Origin: CAIWHR01 sp963713275
Lineage (GTDB): Bacteria > Pseudomonadota > Gammaproteobacteria > Burkholderiales > Casimicrobiaceae
NCBI GenBank assembly: GCA_963713275.1
Contig: CAVQLG010000012.1
Location: 1-64,000, forward strand
Direction: 5' to 3'
DNA length: 64,000 nt
Position numbers and translations under genes: made by a program. Below are positions 24,810 through 33,907 of this stretch, in pieces (position 1 is the first letter of the stretch; the number at the start of each line of letters is the position of its first letter). The notes beneath the pieces are model-generated. The model ran no database searches. It saw only the letters and a list, made by a program, of their open reading frames with translations, and was not told the origin of the DNA.

Positions 24810-25263
24810 GTCATTGCGCGCTAGAGCAACTCGCGGAATTGCTCCACGGTGAGGCCGGGGTCACGAACGATGCCGCCGCTTCGGATGCAGATCGAGCGCA
24901 CGCTTGAGATTCACCGCGGCGATCCGGCGGTCGGTTCCCTGGGACGCGGTGGTGTAGCCGGCACGCACCGGGGCCGCGCGGTTCTGGCGCGCTCCGGCGG
25001 CCGCAGGCCTTCGCTTGCCCGGCGTCGCGGCGGGTTCGCCGGGGCGGACAACGGTGTCCCGAAGCGCGAACGCCACGTTTATGCCCGTCGACGAGCGCCG
25101 GCAGCTGGGCCGCGCCGCATCGTGGCGACGGCAGGACGCATGATGTACATGTTTTGTCCAGGTCGAACCATGAACTTTTTGCGGTAGACTCAGGTCTGTA
25201 AGTCATTCGTTCGACGGATCCCCGTCGGCGAGTGCCACCGTCCACCGCTCACAGGAGAAAACC
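24810..25263. other. gene-poor stretch with a degenerate cassette-like frame
   Basis: A minus-strand reading ends VRDPGLTVEQFRELL with a stop at 24821-24823, 12 bases from the attC, as a gene cassette would. Upstream it meets a stop after about 25 codons; another frame (AAVNLKRALDL) continues it, so a frameshifted cassette gene is possible. I cannot name it. The last 15 bases carry the AGGAG site for the next gene. Confidence 0.4.
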
Positions 25264-25851
25264 ATGATCGCCACGAAAATCCGCACCACGGTCCTCGCCG
25301 CAGGCATCGCGATGTCCATGGCCGCCCCGCTCGCCTCCGCGTCGCCGACCGCCCAGATCAACAGCGGCTATACACTGGTCGAACTCGCGCCTGAGTTCGT
25401 CGGGGCCCTGACCTCGCTGGGCATTGCGCCCTCGAAGGTCCTGCCCGGCACGCTACACCAGCGCATCGCGTTCTTCCCGATCACAGGCGGCCGGCTCGAC
25501 GCGTCGAACGTCAAAGGCGAAGTGCCGCATTCCGGCGGTCTCAAGCTGACCGCGGCCGCGACGCAGGTCGTGATCTCGGACTTCGTCATCGATACCACGG
25601 CGTCGCCGCGGCTCACCGGGCTCGTCACGGTCAACGGCTCCATCGTCGGCCGCATCCCGCTGTTCAACCTGGCGTTGCCGGCGCTGTCGCTGCCGCTCAA
25701 CCTGCCGCCGAGCCCCGAGGCGCTGCTGATCGAGGGCAATCGCGTGACGCTTACCGCCGAAGCCGCGGCGGCGCTCAACAGCGTTTTCGGCAGCTCGGCG
25801 TTCACGCCCGGCTTCAACATCGGCATCGCTTCGGTGTACGCGAACTACTGA
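25264..25851 (+). CDS. secreted protein, HtaA-like, unknown function
   Basis: 195 residues with a strong signal peptide (TTVLAAGIAMSMAAPLASASP) and an AGGAG site 8-9 bases before the ATG. The body has a beta-rich pattern: FFPITGGRLDASN, EVPHSGGLKL, QVVISDFVIDT and LTGLVTVNGSIVGRIPLF. This alternation recalls HtaA-type extracellular domains, but the match is loose and no haem ligand is clear. It is the first intact gene after the island and stands alone; ubiD is convergent. Secreted or envelope-located by the signal peptide. Confidence 0.7.
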   Translation: MIATKIRTTVLAAGIAMSMAAPLASASPTAQINSGYTLVELAPEFVGALTSLGIAPSKVLPGTLHQRIAFFPITGGRLDASNVKGEVPHSGGLKLTAAATQVVISDFVIDTTASPRLTGLVTVNGSIVGRIPLFNLALPALSLPLNLPPSPEALLIEGNRVTLTAEAAAALNSVFGSSAFTPGFNIGIASVYANY

Positions 25852-26173
25852 GCATCGCCGGGAAGCGGCAGGCTGCTGCCAGCCACGACGACGATGCGCC
25901 GGTAACGGCGTATCGGGAACCGTCGCTCAATCGCTGTCTGGCAGGCGGCATCCTGGCGCAGCGTGCGCACGCAGCCGTTTGGGCAAGCCACCCGCGGGTC
26001 GGCGTCCGCGCCGCGGCCCTATCCCCAGGGCAGTCCCTCGACCAGCGCTCCGGGTCGCCCGCGGGCGAGCGGGCGTCGGGACAGGACACGCGCTTCGAGG
26101 CGAAGAGGGGACAAGCTTCGGCGCAGACGGCCCGCCCGGCAGGTGCGCGCTCAGGCCGTGAGTGGACAAGCCG
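25852..26173. other. gene-free stretch between convergent genes
   Basis: 322 bases between the secreted-protein gene and ubiD, whose 3' ends face each other. I see no gene, RNA gene or long hairpin. Short GC-rich inverted stretches near 25870-25890 could act in termination, but without a T-run. Confidence 0.4.
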
Positions 26174-27661
26174 TCACAGCCCCAGCGCGTTCCACAGCGC
26201 GTCGATCCGCAGCGTGACTGCCGGGTCCATCGCGATCGGGTGGCCCCATGCGCGCTGCGTCTCGCCCGGCCACTTGTGGGTCGCGTCGATGCCCATCTTG
26301 CTGCCCAGCCCGGACACCGGCGACGCGAAGTCGAGATAGTCGATCGGCGTCGACTCGATCACCATCGCGTCGCGCGCCGGATCGACACGCGTGGTCAGCG
26401 CCCAGATCACTTCCTTCCAGTCGCGGATGTCGACGTCGTCGTCAATGACGATGATGAACTTGGTGTACATGAACTGCCGCAGGAAGCTCCAGACGCCGAA
26501 CATGACCCGCTTGGCGTGCCCGGGGTACTGCTTCTTCAGCGCCACGACCGCGAGCCGGTACGAGCAACCCTCCGGCGGCAGGTAGAAGTCGGCGATCTCG
26601 GGGAATTGCTTCTGCAGCAGCGGCACGAACACCTCGTTCAGCGCCACGCCCAGCACCGCAGGTTCGTCGGGGGGCTTGCCGGTGTACGTCGAGTGGTAGA
26701 TCGGGTCGCGACGCATCGTGATCCGGTCGAGGGTGAACACCGGAAAGCGCTCGACCTCGTTGTAATAGCCGGTGTGGTCGCCGAACGGACCCTCGGCTGC
26801 CGTCTCGTAGCCGGTGGCATCGGCCGGGTCGGGCTGCAGAAAACCCTCCAGCACGATTTCGGCCGACGCCGGCACCGAGAGCCCGTGCGTCCCGCACTTG
26901 ACGATCTCGGTGCGCGAGCCGCGCAGCAATCCCGCGAACTGATACTCGGACAGCGCGTCGGGCACCGGCGTCACCGCACCCAGGATCGTCGCCGGATCGG
27001 CGCCGAGCGCGACCGCGATCGGAAACGGCGTGCCGGGATGCGCTCGCGCGTGATCGCGGAAATCGAGCGCGCCTCCGCGGTGGGCGAGCCAGCGCATGAT
27101 CACCTTGTTGCGCGCGATCACCTGCTGCCGGTAGATCCCCAGGTTCTGGCGGGGCTTGTGCGGTCCCCGCGTCACGGTAAGACCCCAGGTGATGAGCGGT
27201 CCCGCGTCGCCGGGCCAGCAGGTCTGCACCGGCAGGCGCGCCAGGTCGAGGTCACCGCCTTCCCAGACGATCTCCTGGCAAGGCGCGAAGCGGCGCTCCC
27301 TGGGCGCCATGTTGAGCACCTGCATGAACACCGGCCGCGTGTTCTGCCAGGCGTCCTTCAGCCCCTTCGGCGGCTCCGGCTCCTTGAGGAACGCGAGCAG
27401 CCGGCCGATCTCGCGCAACGCTCCGACGTCGTCCTCGCCCATGCCCATCGCGACGCGGCGCGGCGTGCCGAAGAGGTTGGCGAGCACCGGAATCGCGTGC
27501 CCCTTCGGCTGCTCGAACAGCAGCGCCGGTCCGCCAGCCTTGAGCACGCGATCGCAGATCTCGGTCATCTCGAGCTTCGGGTCGACCGCGACGCCGATCC
27601 GCTTCAATTCGCCCTGGCGCTCGAGTTGCGCGATGAAGTCGCGCAGGTCGGTGTATTTCAT
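26174..27661 (-). CDS. ubiD: 4-hydroxy-3-polyprenylbenzoate decarboxylase UbiD
   Basis: 495 residues, close to the E. coli length. UbiD removes the ring carboxylate in ubiquinone synthesis using prenylated FMN. Start MKYTDLRDFIAQLERQGELK is typical; the upstream extension is not. Conserved segments are GGPALLFEQPKGH, NLGIYRQQVI, EGPFGDHTGYY, YHSTYTGKPPDEPAVLG and FIIVIDDDVDIRDW. Divergently transcribed from the MFS gene across 85 bases. A UbiX partner is not in the window. No defects. Confidence 0.97.
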   Translation of the reverse strand: MKYTDLRDFIAQLERQGELKRIGVAVDPKLEMTEICDRVLKAGGPALLFEQPKGHAIPVLANLFGTPRRVAMGMGEDDVGALREIGRLLAFLKEPEPPKGLKDAWQNTRPVFMQVLNMAPRERRFAPCQEIVWEGGDLDLARLPVQTCWPGDAGPLITWGLTVTRGPHKPRQNLGIYRQQVIARNKVIMRWLAHRGGALDFRDHARAHPGTPFPIAVALGADPATILGAVTPVPDALSEYQFAGLLRGSRTEIVKCGTHGLSVPASAEIVLEGFLQPDPADATGYETAAEGPFGDHTGYYNEVERFPVFTLDRITMRRDPIYHSTYTGKPPDEPAVLGVALNEVFVPLLQKQFPEIADFYLPPEGCSYRLAVVALKKQYPGHAKRVMFGVWSFLRQFMYTKFIIVIDDDVDIRDWKEVIWALTTRVDPARDAMVIESTPIDYLDFASPVSGLGSKMGIDATHKWPGETQRAWGHPIAMDPAVTLRIDALWNALGL

Positions 27662-27746
27662 CGCGGCATCCGGTTCGGCGCCGCGGGTCGCGGCACCGTT
27701 GGCGGCGATGGTACCAAACGGGCCCGCGCCGCCCGTACAATGGGCG

Positions 27747-29021
27747 ATGCCCGCCGCGCCCGGCTTCGTGCCGCCCGAACGCAGCTTCGTCGCCACCCGT
27801 CGCATGATCTTCGGCCTCGTGCTGGCGAGCTTCGTGCTGTCGTTCTTCCACCGCACCGCGCCAGCGGCGATTGCCGGGGAACTCACGCGCGCCTTCGGGA
27901 TCAGCGGGGCGGTGCTCGGCACGCTGGCGGCGACATACTTCTACGTCTACACGCTGCTGCAGGTTCCCGTCGGCGTGCTCGCCGACACGCTGGGTCCGCG
28001 CGTCATCCTGGCCGGCGGATCGCTCATCGCCGGCGCGGGCTCGCTCGCGTTCGGACTCGCCTCCACCTGGGAGGTCGCGGCGCTGGGCCGCACGCTGGTC
28101 GGCATCGGCGTGTCGACGGCGTTCATCGCGATCCTCAAGATCAACGCGGTGTGGTTTCCCGCGGATCGCTTCGCGACGCTCAACGGCGTGACGATGTTTG
28201 CGGGCAACTGCGGCGCGGTGCTCGCCGGCGCGCCGCTGGCCTGGGTCGTAACGCAGACGTCGTGGCGGGCCGTGTTCGTCGGCCTCGCGCTCTTGTCCAC
28301 GGGACTCGCGGCGGCGACCTGGCGCCTGGTCCGCGACCGCCCCGCGGACCTGGGCTTTGCCCCGGTCCACCCGTCCGGCGCCGAGGGCACGCGCAGCCAC
28401 TGGACGCGCGCGCTGCGGCAGGTGCTCGGGAACCCGCGGACCTGGCCGGGATTCTTCGTCAACTTCGGCGTCGGCGGCAGCTTCCTCGCTTTCGGCGGGC
28501 TGTGGGCCGTGCCCTACCTGCAGGAGGTGCACGGCCAGTCACGCACGCTCGCCGCGCAGCATACGAGCCTGCTGCTGTTGGGCGTGGCGTTCGGGTCGAT
28601 GATCGCCGGTGTCGTCTCCGATCGGCTCGGCAGCCGCCGGGGCGTGATGCGCGCCTATGCGCTGCTGTACGCGTTGTCCTGGCTGCCGTGGGTCGCCCGC
28701 GCCGCGTGGCCGCACGCCGCCACGCTCGCCTGGTTCTTCGGAATGGGCCTGCTGATCCCCGGATTCACGCTCTCGTGGACGATCGCCAAGGAGGTGAACC
28801 GACCCGAGCACTCCGGCATCGCGACGTCGGTGGTCAACGTCGGCATCTTCCTCGGCACCGGGATCCTGCAGCCACTGGTGGGGTTCGTGCTCGACCGCGG
28901 TCGCGCGGCCGGCGATGCCGCCGCCGCGTGGGATCGCGCCGTACTGATCCTTGCCGGTGCTGCCGCACTCGGCGCGCTGTGCACGCTGCTCGTCCGGGAG
29001 CCCGAACGTCGGACGCACTGA
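27747..29021 (+). CDS. MFS transporter
   Basis: 424 residues and about 12 membrane helices, major facilitator superfamily. The N-terminal half contains the loop LADTLGPRVILAGG, fitting the MFS loop 2-3 motif; ARTL-like GRTLVGIGVS follows. The middle loop (residues about 190-220) is cytoplasmic and basic. The second half repeats the pattern with VVSDRLGSRRGVM. Substrate unknown; nitrate/nitrite or sugar-type MFS cannot be told apart here. ATG 27747 gives the standard first helix (MIFGLVLASFVLSFF). Divergent from ubiD. Confidence 0.88.
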   Translation: MPAAPGFVPPERSFVATRRMIFGLVLASFVLSFFHRTAPAAIAGELTRAFGISGAVLGTLAATYFYVYTLLQVPVGVLADTLGPRVILAGGSLIAGAGSLAFGLASTWEVAALGRTLVGIGVSTAFIAILKINAVWFPADRFATLNGVTMFAGNCGAVLAGAPLAWVVTQTSWRAVFVGLALLSTGLAAATWRLVRDRPADLGFAPVHPSGAEGTRSHWTRALRQVLGNPRTWPGFFVNFGVGGSFLAFGGLWAVPYLQEVHGQSRTLAAQHTSLLLLGVAFGSMIAGVVSDRLGSRRGVMRAYALLYALSWLPWVARAAWPHAATLAWFFGMGLLIPGFTLSWTIAKEVNRPEHSGIATSVVNVGIFLGTGILQPLVGFVLDRGRAAGDAAAAWDRAVLILAGAAALGALCTLLVREPERRTH

Positions 29022-29099
29022 AGGTGCCGGTGCCGGCGCGCGCAACCGGCCGCGGGTCCGGCGGGGTCAGCACGACCCGAACGGTTTCCCGACGGGCGC

Positions 29100-30773
29100 T
29101 CAGAACAGCCCGACGATGCGCCCGGCCGCGTCGACGTCGATGCGGTTCGCCGCGGGCTCCTTCGGCAGCCCGGGCATCGTCATCACTTCGCCACAGAGCA
29201 GCACGACGAACTCCGCGCCGGCAGCGAGCCTGACCTCGCGGACGTTCACGACATGCCCGCCGGGAGCCCCGCGCAGCAGCGGATCGGTCGAGAACGAGTA
29301 CGGCGTCTTGGCGATGCAGACCGGGAAGTGGCCGTAGCCCGTCTGCTGCAGGCGGCGGATCTGCGCGCGCACCTTGGTGTCCGCGGTCACGGCGGACGCG
29401 CCGTAGATCGTCTTGGCGACCTTGTTGACCTTCTCCCACAGCGAGTCGCCGTCGTCGTAGGCCAGGCGGAAGTTGCCGGGCACGCCTTCGATCGTCGCGA
29501 CGACGGCGTGCGCGAGCGCCTCGGCGCCCGCGCCGCCGTCGGCCCAGTGGCTCGCCACGACGACCGGGGCGCTGTGGTGCGCCATCCGCCGCGCGAGGCG
29601 GTCGAGCTCGGCGACGGTGTCCGTCTCGAACCGGTTGACGGCGATCACGCAGGGCAGCCCGAAGTGGTTGCGCACGTTGTTGACGTGTCGCTCCAGGTTG
29701 GCCATGCCCTGGTCCAGCGCGTCGAGGTTCTCGCCTCCGAGGTCGGCGGCATCGACGCCGCCGTGGTACTTGAGCGCCCGCAGCGTGGCCACGAGCACGA
29801 CGACGTCCGGCACGAGCCCGGCCTTGCGGCACTTGATGTCGAAGAATTTCTCGGCCCCGAGGTCGGCGCCGAAGCCCGCCTCGGTGACCACGTAGTCGGC
29901 GAGTTTCAGCGCTGCCTTGGTGGCGATGACCGAATTGCAGCCGTGCGCGATGTTGCCGAACGGGCCGCCGTGGATGAATGCCGGGTTGTTCTCCAGCGTC
30001 TGGACGAGGTTGGGCGCCAGCGCGTCGCGCAGCACCGCCGTCATCGCACCGTGGGCACCGAGGTCGCCCGCACGCACGGGTTTCTGGTCACGGGTGTACC
30101 CGACGACGATCCGGGCGAGCCGGTCGCGCAGGTCGGACAGGGACTCGGCCAGGCAGAAGATCGCCATCACCTCGGAGGCCACGACGATGTCGAAGCCGTC
30201 CTGCCGCGGGTAGCCGTTGGCCGGCCCGCCGAGCGCGATCGTGATCTCGCGCAGCGCGCGGTCGTTCATGTCGACCACTCGCTTCCAGATGATGCGCCGC
30301 ACGTCGATGCCGAGGGGGTTGCCGTGGTGGATGTGGTTGTCGACCAGCGCCGCCAGCAGGTTGTTGGCGACGCCGATCGCGTGGAAGTCGCCCGTGAAGT
30401 GCAGGTTGATGTCCTCCATCGGCACGACCTGCGCGTACCCCCCGCCGGCCGCGCCCCCCTTCATCCCGAACACCGGACCGAGCGAGGGTTCGCGCAGGCA
30501 GATCGCGGCCTTCCGGCCGACGCGATTGAGCGCGTCGCCCAGCCCCACGACGGTCGTCGTCTTGCCTTCGCCGGCGGGGGTCGGGCTGATCGCCGAGACG
30601 AGAATCAGGCGACCGCGTTTCCGCCCGTCAAGGGCGGCGAGCCAGTCGAGCGCGACCTTCGCCTTGGTCCGCCCGTAGGTCTCGATCGCCTCCTCCGGGA
30701 TGCCGAGGCGGGCGGCGACGTCGACGATGGGCGAAAGCTTCGCGCGCTGCGCGATCTCGAGATCGGTCAGCAT
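29100..30773 (-). CDS. fhs: formate-tetrahydrofolate ligase
   Basis: 557 residues, normal for the family. It joins formate to tetrahydrofolate using ATP, giving 10-formyl-THF. The ATP loop PTPAGEGKTT is at residues 64-73; LREPSLGPVFGMKGGAAGGG and EDINLHFTGDFHAIG follow and are highly conserved. A GGAG lies shortly before the ATG. Convergent with the MFS gene. No linked folD or GCV genes. Its wide divergent upstream region is shared with ompW. Confidence 0.97.
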   Translation of the reverse strand: MLTDLEIAQRAKLSPIVDVAARLGIPEEAIETYGRTKAKVALDWLAALDGRKRGRLILVSAISPTPAGEGKTTTVVGLGDALNRVGRKAAICLREPSLGPVFGMKGGAAGGGYAQVVPMEDINLHFTGDFHAIGVANNLLAALVDNHIHHGNPLGIDVRRIIWKRVVDMNDRALREITIALGGPANGYPRQDGFDIVVASEVMAIFCLAESLSDLRDRLARIVVGYTRDQKPVRAGDLGAHGAMTAVLRDALAPNLVQTLENNPAFIHGGPFGNIAHGCNSVIATKAALKLADYVVTEAGFGADLGAEKFFDIKCRKAGLVPDVVVLVATLRALKYHGGVDAADLGGENLDALDQGMANLERHVNNVRNHFGLPCVIAVNRFETDTVAELDRLARRMAHHSAPVVVASHWADGGAGAEALAHAVVATIEGVPGNFRLAYDDGDSLWEKVNKVAKTIYGASAVTADTKVRAQIRRLQQTGYGHFPVCIAKTPYSFSTDPLLRGAPGGHVVNVREVRLAAGAEFVVLLCGEVMTMPGLPKEPAANRIDVDAAGRIVGLF

Positions 30774-31301
30774 GGAACGGTCTCCGTTGTTGTCGGCAGG
30801 TGCCGGCCGCCGGGTGAAGCCGGCCCCGTCGAACCGGGTGGACGCCCCAGGACAGGGGGCCACGACATCGAGGCGGATGACCGAGGCGCGTCACGACGAG
30901 CGCCGGCCCTGCCGTGCGCGCTGCGCGCCTCCGCGAGGGACGAATCCCCTCATCCAGCCGGCGCTCGCATCGCGCGCGACCGGCTCGCCCCGCCGCGCAA
31001 ACCCGGGGCAAACGCGCGTTGCCTGAGTGCAACAGACGCCAAGCATGGCATGCGCTTCCGGCTCGGATTTGACCTGGATCAAGCCGCGGCGGCGGACCGG
31101 CCTCTAGCCTTCCCGTGAGCCCTCCCGAGGGGCGATCGGACGCCAATGCGTGCCAGGGCGTGCGAGCCGCGCGTCTTTCCCCGCAACCCGGACGGAATTC
31201 GCACGCGGACGCGCCCGTTCCCACGCAGGCGAGCGAGTTCGCCCATCGGGCGCGTCTTTGACCAGCAGGCGCTGCTCGCGCCATTTCAAGGGAGCCCCAA
31301 C
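30774..31301. other. divergent intergenic region between fhs and ompW
   Basis: 528 bases with no credible gene. It carries the promoters of both flanking genes; I can place one candidate site, an FNR-like box at 31069-31082. Open frames here have no family resemblance and high background GC. Confidence 0.5.
31069..31082. promoter_or_regulatory. FNR/ANR-like box upstream of ompW
   Basis: TTGACCTGGATCAA matches the TTGAT-N4-ATCAA consensus at 9 of 10 defined positions, with a symmetric centre. It lies about 220 bases before ompW and about 300 before fhs. In enterobacteria ompW is controlled by FNR; the distance here is long for direct activation unless the promoter is far upstream. Confidence 0.5.
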
Positions 31302-31904
31302 ATGACCCAACCCGCCCTCCGTCCGCTCGCCGCAGCGCTCGTCGCCGCCCTCGCGATCCCCGCCACCGCCGACGCGCAGAGCTGGCTCACACGGATCCGC
31401 GCCATCGACATCGTTCCGGACGTCAGCACCTCGATCAACGGCCTCGACGTCAAGGACCAATGGGCGCCGGAGATCGACTTCACCTATTTCTTCAGCAAGA
31501 ACCTCGCCAGCGAGCTGATTCTGTCGACCGCCCGGCATGAGGTCACGCTCAACGGCAACAGCATCGGCAAGGTCAGCATCCTGCCGCCGACGATCACGGT
31601 GCAGTACCACTTCACCGACCTCGGCGCGTGGAAGCCCTACGTCGGCGGCGGCATCAACTTCACCTATTTCTACAACGTCGGCCTCGCCTTGCCGGTTGGC
31701 CCGACGCTCGACCTCGCCGACGACTGGAGCGTCGGCGGCGCGCTGCAGGCCGGCCTCGACTACGAGATCCAGAAGGACGTCTACCTCAATCTCGACGTCA
31801 AGTACCTGTGGGTGAAGAACGACGTGACGGCGAACGGCAACACCCTCGGCGATCTCAAGATCAACCCCTGGGTGTTCGGGCTCGGCGTGGGCTGGCGGTT
31901 CTAG
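31302..31904 (+). CDS. ompW: OmpW-family outer membrane protein
   Basis: 200 residues with signal peptide (ALVAALAIPATADA) and an eight-strand porin-like barrel. OmpW features are DIVPDVSTSINGL, LASELILSTARHEV, ILPPTITVQYHF, KPYVGGGINFTYFYN, DWSVGGALQAGLDYEI and the C-terminal WRF ending required for outer-membrane assembly. OmpW forms a narrow hydrophobic channel. GGGAGC precedes the ATG. Single-gene unit; ubiA is convergent. Confidence 0.93.
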   Translation: MTQPALRPLAAALVAALAIPATADAQSWLTRIRAIDIVPDVSTSINGLDVKDQWAPEIDFTYFFSKNLASELILSTARHEVTLNGNSIGKVSILPPTITVQYHFTDLGAWKPYVGGGINFTYFYNVGLALPVGPTLDLADDWSVGGALQAGLDYEIQKDVYLNLDVKYLWVKNDVTANGNTLGDLKINPWVFGLGVGWRF

Positions 31905-31985
31905 GCTTTCCAGCCGATTGCGGCCAAGCGACGGGCGCCTTCGCGGCGCCCCTTCGTTTCGGGGCGCAGCGCTGCGCGGCCCCTG

Positions 31986-32918
31986 TCAGATCCCGCGCGG
32001 CCAGCCGCCGAGCCTCCACGCGCCATCGGCGGCGACCCCTGCGAACACGGCGAACCCCAGCCAGTGGTTGTGCAGGAACGCCCGGAAGCAGCGCGTGCGA
32101 TCGCGCCCGCGGATCAAGTGCCCGTGCCACAGGGCGCAGCCCGCAGCGGCGGCGAGGCCGGCGTAGTAGAGCACGCCCAACTGACACCACGTCCCGATCG
32201 CCACCATGCCCACGAGGTAGACCGCGTAGCAGAGCATGACCGCGGCGACGTCGAAGCGGCCGAAGGCAATCGCCGAGGTGCGCAGGCCCAGGCGCAGGTC
32301 GTCGTCGCGATCGACCATCGCGTACTCGGTGTCGTAGGCGACCACCCAGAACAGGTTGGCGCCGAGCATCCACCACGCAAGCGCGGGCACCTCGTCGAAC
32401 ACCGCCGCGAAGGCCATCGGGATCCCGAACGAGAACGCGACGCCCAGGAACGCCTGCGGCAGCACGAAGAAGCGCTTGCAGAACGGGTAGACGCCGGCGA
32501 TCACGACCGCGGGCAGCGAGAGCAGGATCGTCGTCCGGTTGGTGGCGAGCACCAGCAGGAACGCGCAGAACGCGAGCGCGGCGGCGACCAGCACCGCTTC
32601 CGCGGGCGGGATGTCGCCGGTGGCAAGCGGGCGCGTCGCGGTGCGCTTGACGTACGGGTCGAAGGCGCGGTCGGCCCAGTCGTTGATCGCGCAGCCGGCC
32701 GAGCGCATCAGCACCGTGCCCAGCGTGAACACCAGCAACTGCGTCCACGTCGGCGCCCCGCGCGCGGCGATCCACAACGCCGTCAGCGTCGGCCAGAGCA
32801 GCAGCAGGATGCCGATCGGCTTGTCGAGGCGAACCAGCCGCTCGTAGGCGTCGAGGCGCGCGAGCGCCGCCTGCCAGCGCGAAGGCAGCGGACCCGCGGA
32901 AGAGCGATTGCCCGGCAC
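31986..32918 (-). CDS. ubiA: 4-hydroxybenzoate polyprenyltransferase UbiA
   Basis: 310 residues, nine or so membrane helices. UbiA attaches the polyprenyl tail to 4-hydroxybenzoate in the inner membrane. The two Asp-rich motifs are present: NDWADRAFDPYVKRTATRP (first Asp at residue 80) and DTEYAMVDRDDDLRLGLRT. Together with ubiD, two ubiquinone steps are encoded in this window. It sits 12 bases downstream of an epimerase-like gene on the same strand. Confidence 0.96.
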   Translation of the reverse strand: MPGNRSSAGPLPSRWQAALARLDAYERLVRLDKPIGILLLLWPTLTALWIAARGAPTWTQLLVFTLGTVLMRSAGCAINDWADRAFDPYVKRTATRPLATGDIPPAEAVLVAAALAFCAFLLVLATNRTTILLSLPAVVIAGVYPFCKRFFVLPQAFLGVAFSFGIPMAFAAVFDEVPALAWWMLGANLFWVVAYDTEYAMVDRDDDLRLGLRTSAIAFGRFDVAAVMLCYAVYLVGMVAIGTWCQLGVLYYAGLAAAAGCALWHGHLIRGRDRTRCFRAFLHNHWLGFAVFAGVAADGAWRLGGWPRGI

Positions 32919-32930
32919 CGTCGCTCCCGG

Positions 32931-33833
32931 TCAGAGCGGCAGCGCGAGCTGCTTCCTCAAGTCGCGCGGCGCGACCTGCAGCAGCAGGTCCTGCGGCTGC
33001 GGATAGCGCAGGCGAACGCGCAGCTCGCCCTTCATCCGCGCGTTGGAAAGACGGCGCGACTCGCTCATGAACGAGAGCAGCATCGGCGCGATCCGCTGCT
33101 CGGCCTCCTCCCAGGAGACACGCGGCGGCCGGGGCAGGTGGAACGTGTCGGCGACGAGGTCGAACCAGTGGCCCATCTTCATCTCGGCGTCGTCGGTGAC
33201 GTTGTAGGCGCGATTGGGCTTGCCCCGGAACAGCGCGGCGACGGCTGCTCGTGCGAGGTCGTCGGCGTGGATATGGTTGGTGAAGACGTCGACGTCGGAC
33301 TGCAGCACCGGCGTGCCTTGCTTGATCCGTTCGAGCGGGAGCCGGGTCGGCCCGTAGATGCCGGGCGCGCGCAGGATCGACAGCACCACGCCGTAGCGGC
33401 ACGCCCAGTCGCGCAGCAGGTCTTCGGCGGCGACCCGCCGCCGCGCGCGCGGGGTCTGCGGGCGGCGGGGATGCCGCTCGTCGACGCGCGCGCCCGCGCA
33501 GTCGCCGTACACCCCCGAGGTCGAGATGTAGACGAAGCGCCGTGGTATGCTTCGCGCCCGCGCAAGCGCGCAGACGAGTTTGCGGGTGCGCGGATCGTCG
33601 CGTCCCTCGGACGGCGGCGGCGCGAAGTGCAGCACCGCGAACGGCGCCGCGCGCAACCGATTGAGCGTCGACAGCCGGTCGAGGTCGCCGATGAGCGGAA
33701 CGATCCCGTGCCGGCGCAGTTTCGCCGCGTCGTCGGGTCGGCGCGTCAACCCGTACACGCGCGCGCTCGGGAGCAGCAGGTCGGCGGTGCGCAGCGCCAC
33801 GTCGCCACAGCCGATCAACAAGACCCTGATCAC
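32931..33833 (-). CDS. NAD-dependent epimerase/dehydratase family protein
   Basis: 300 residues from GTG 33833 (VIRVLLIGCGDVALR), which starts at the Rossmann GxGxxx loop; the upstream extension to 33899 is low-complexity. Extended SDR with ISTSGVYG (Ser), and RAPGIYGP; the usual YxxxK is not obvious, so the catalytic role is unsure. Similar proteins (YeeZ-like) occur beside ubiA in betaproteobacteria. Possible binding protein rather than enzyme. Confidence 0.85.
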   Translation of the reverse strand: MIRVLLIGCGDVALRTADLLLPSARVYGLTRRPDDAAKLRRHGIVPLIGDLDRLSTLNRLRAAPFAVLHFAPPPSEGRDDPRTRKLVCALARARSIPRRFVYISTSGVYGDCAGARVDERHPRRPQTPRARRRVAAEDLLRDWACRYGVVLSILRAPGIYGPTRLPLERIKQGTPVLQSDVDVFTNHIHADDLARAAVAALFRGKPNRAYNVTDDAEMKMGHWFDLVADTFHLPRPPRVSWEEAEQRIAPMLLSFMSESRRLSNARMKGELRVRLRYPQPQDLLLQVAPRDLRKQLALPL

Positions 33834-33907
33834 GCAATCACCCGCGTCCCTTGCCCCTGGCGCACGCACGCCCGAGCCCGCGCCACCCATCCGTCCCACT
33901 GCCGAAC

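Noticed and set aside
24611..24814. A minus-strand small protein containing TPNPALERT
   Set aside because: It is the translation of the attC site, a known artefact, not a gene.
26162..29233. A 1,023-residue plus-strand open frame
   Set aside because: It is Arg/Ala/Gly-rich shadow reading over ubiD and the MFS gene. High GC makes long false frames common here.
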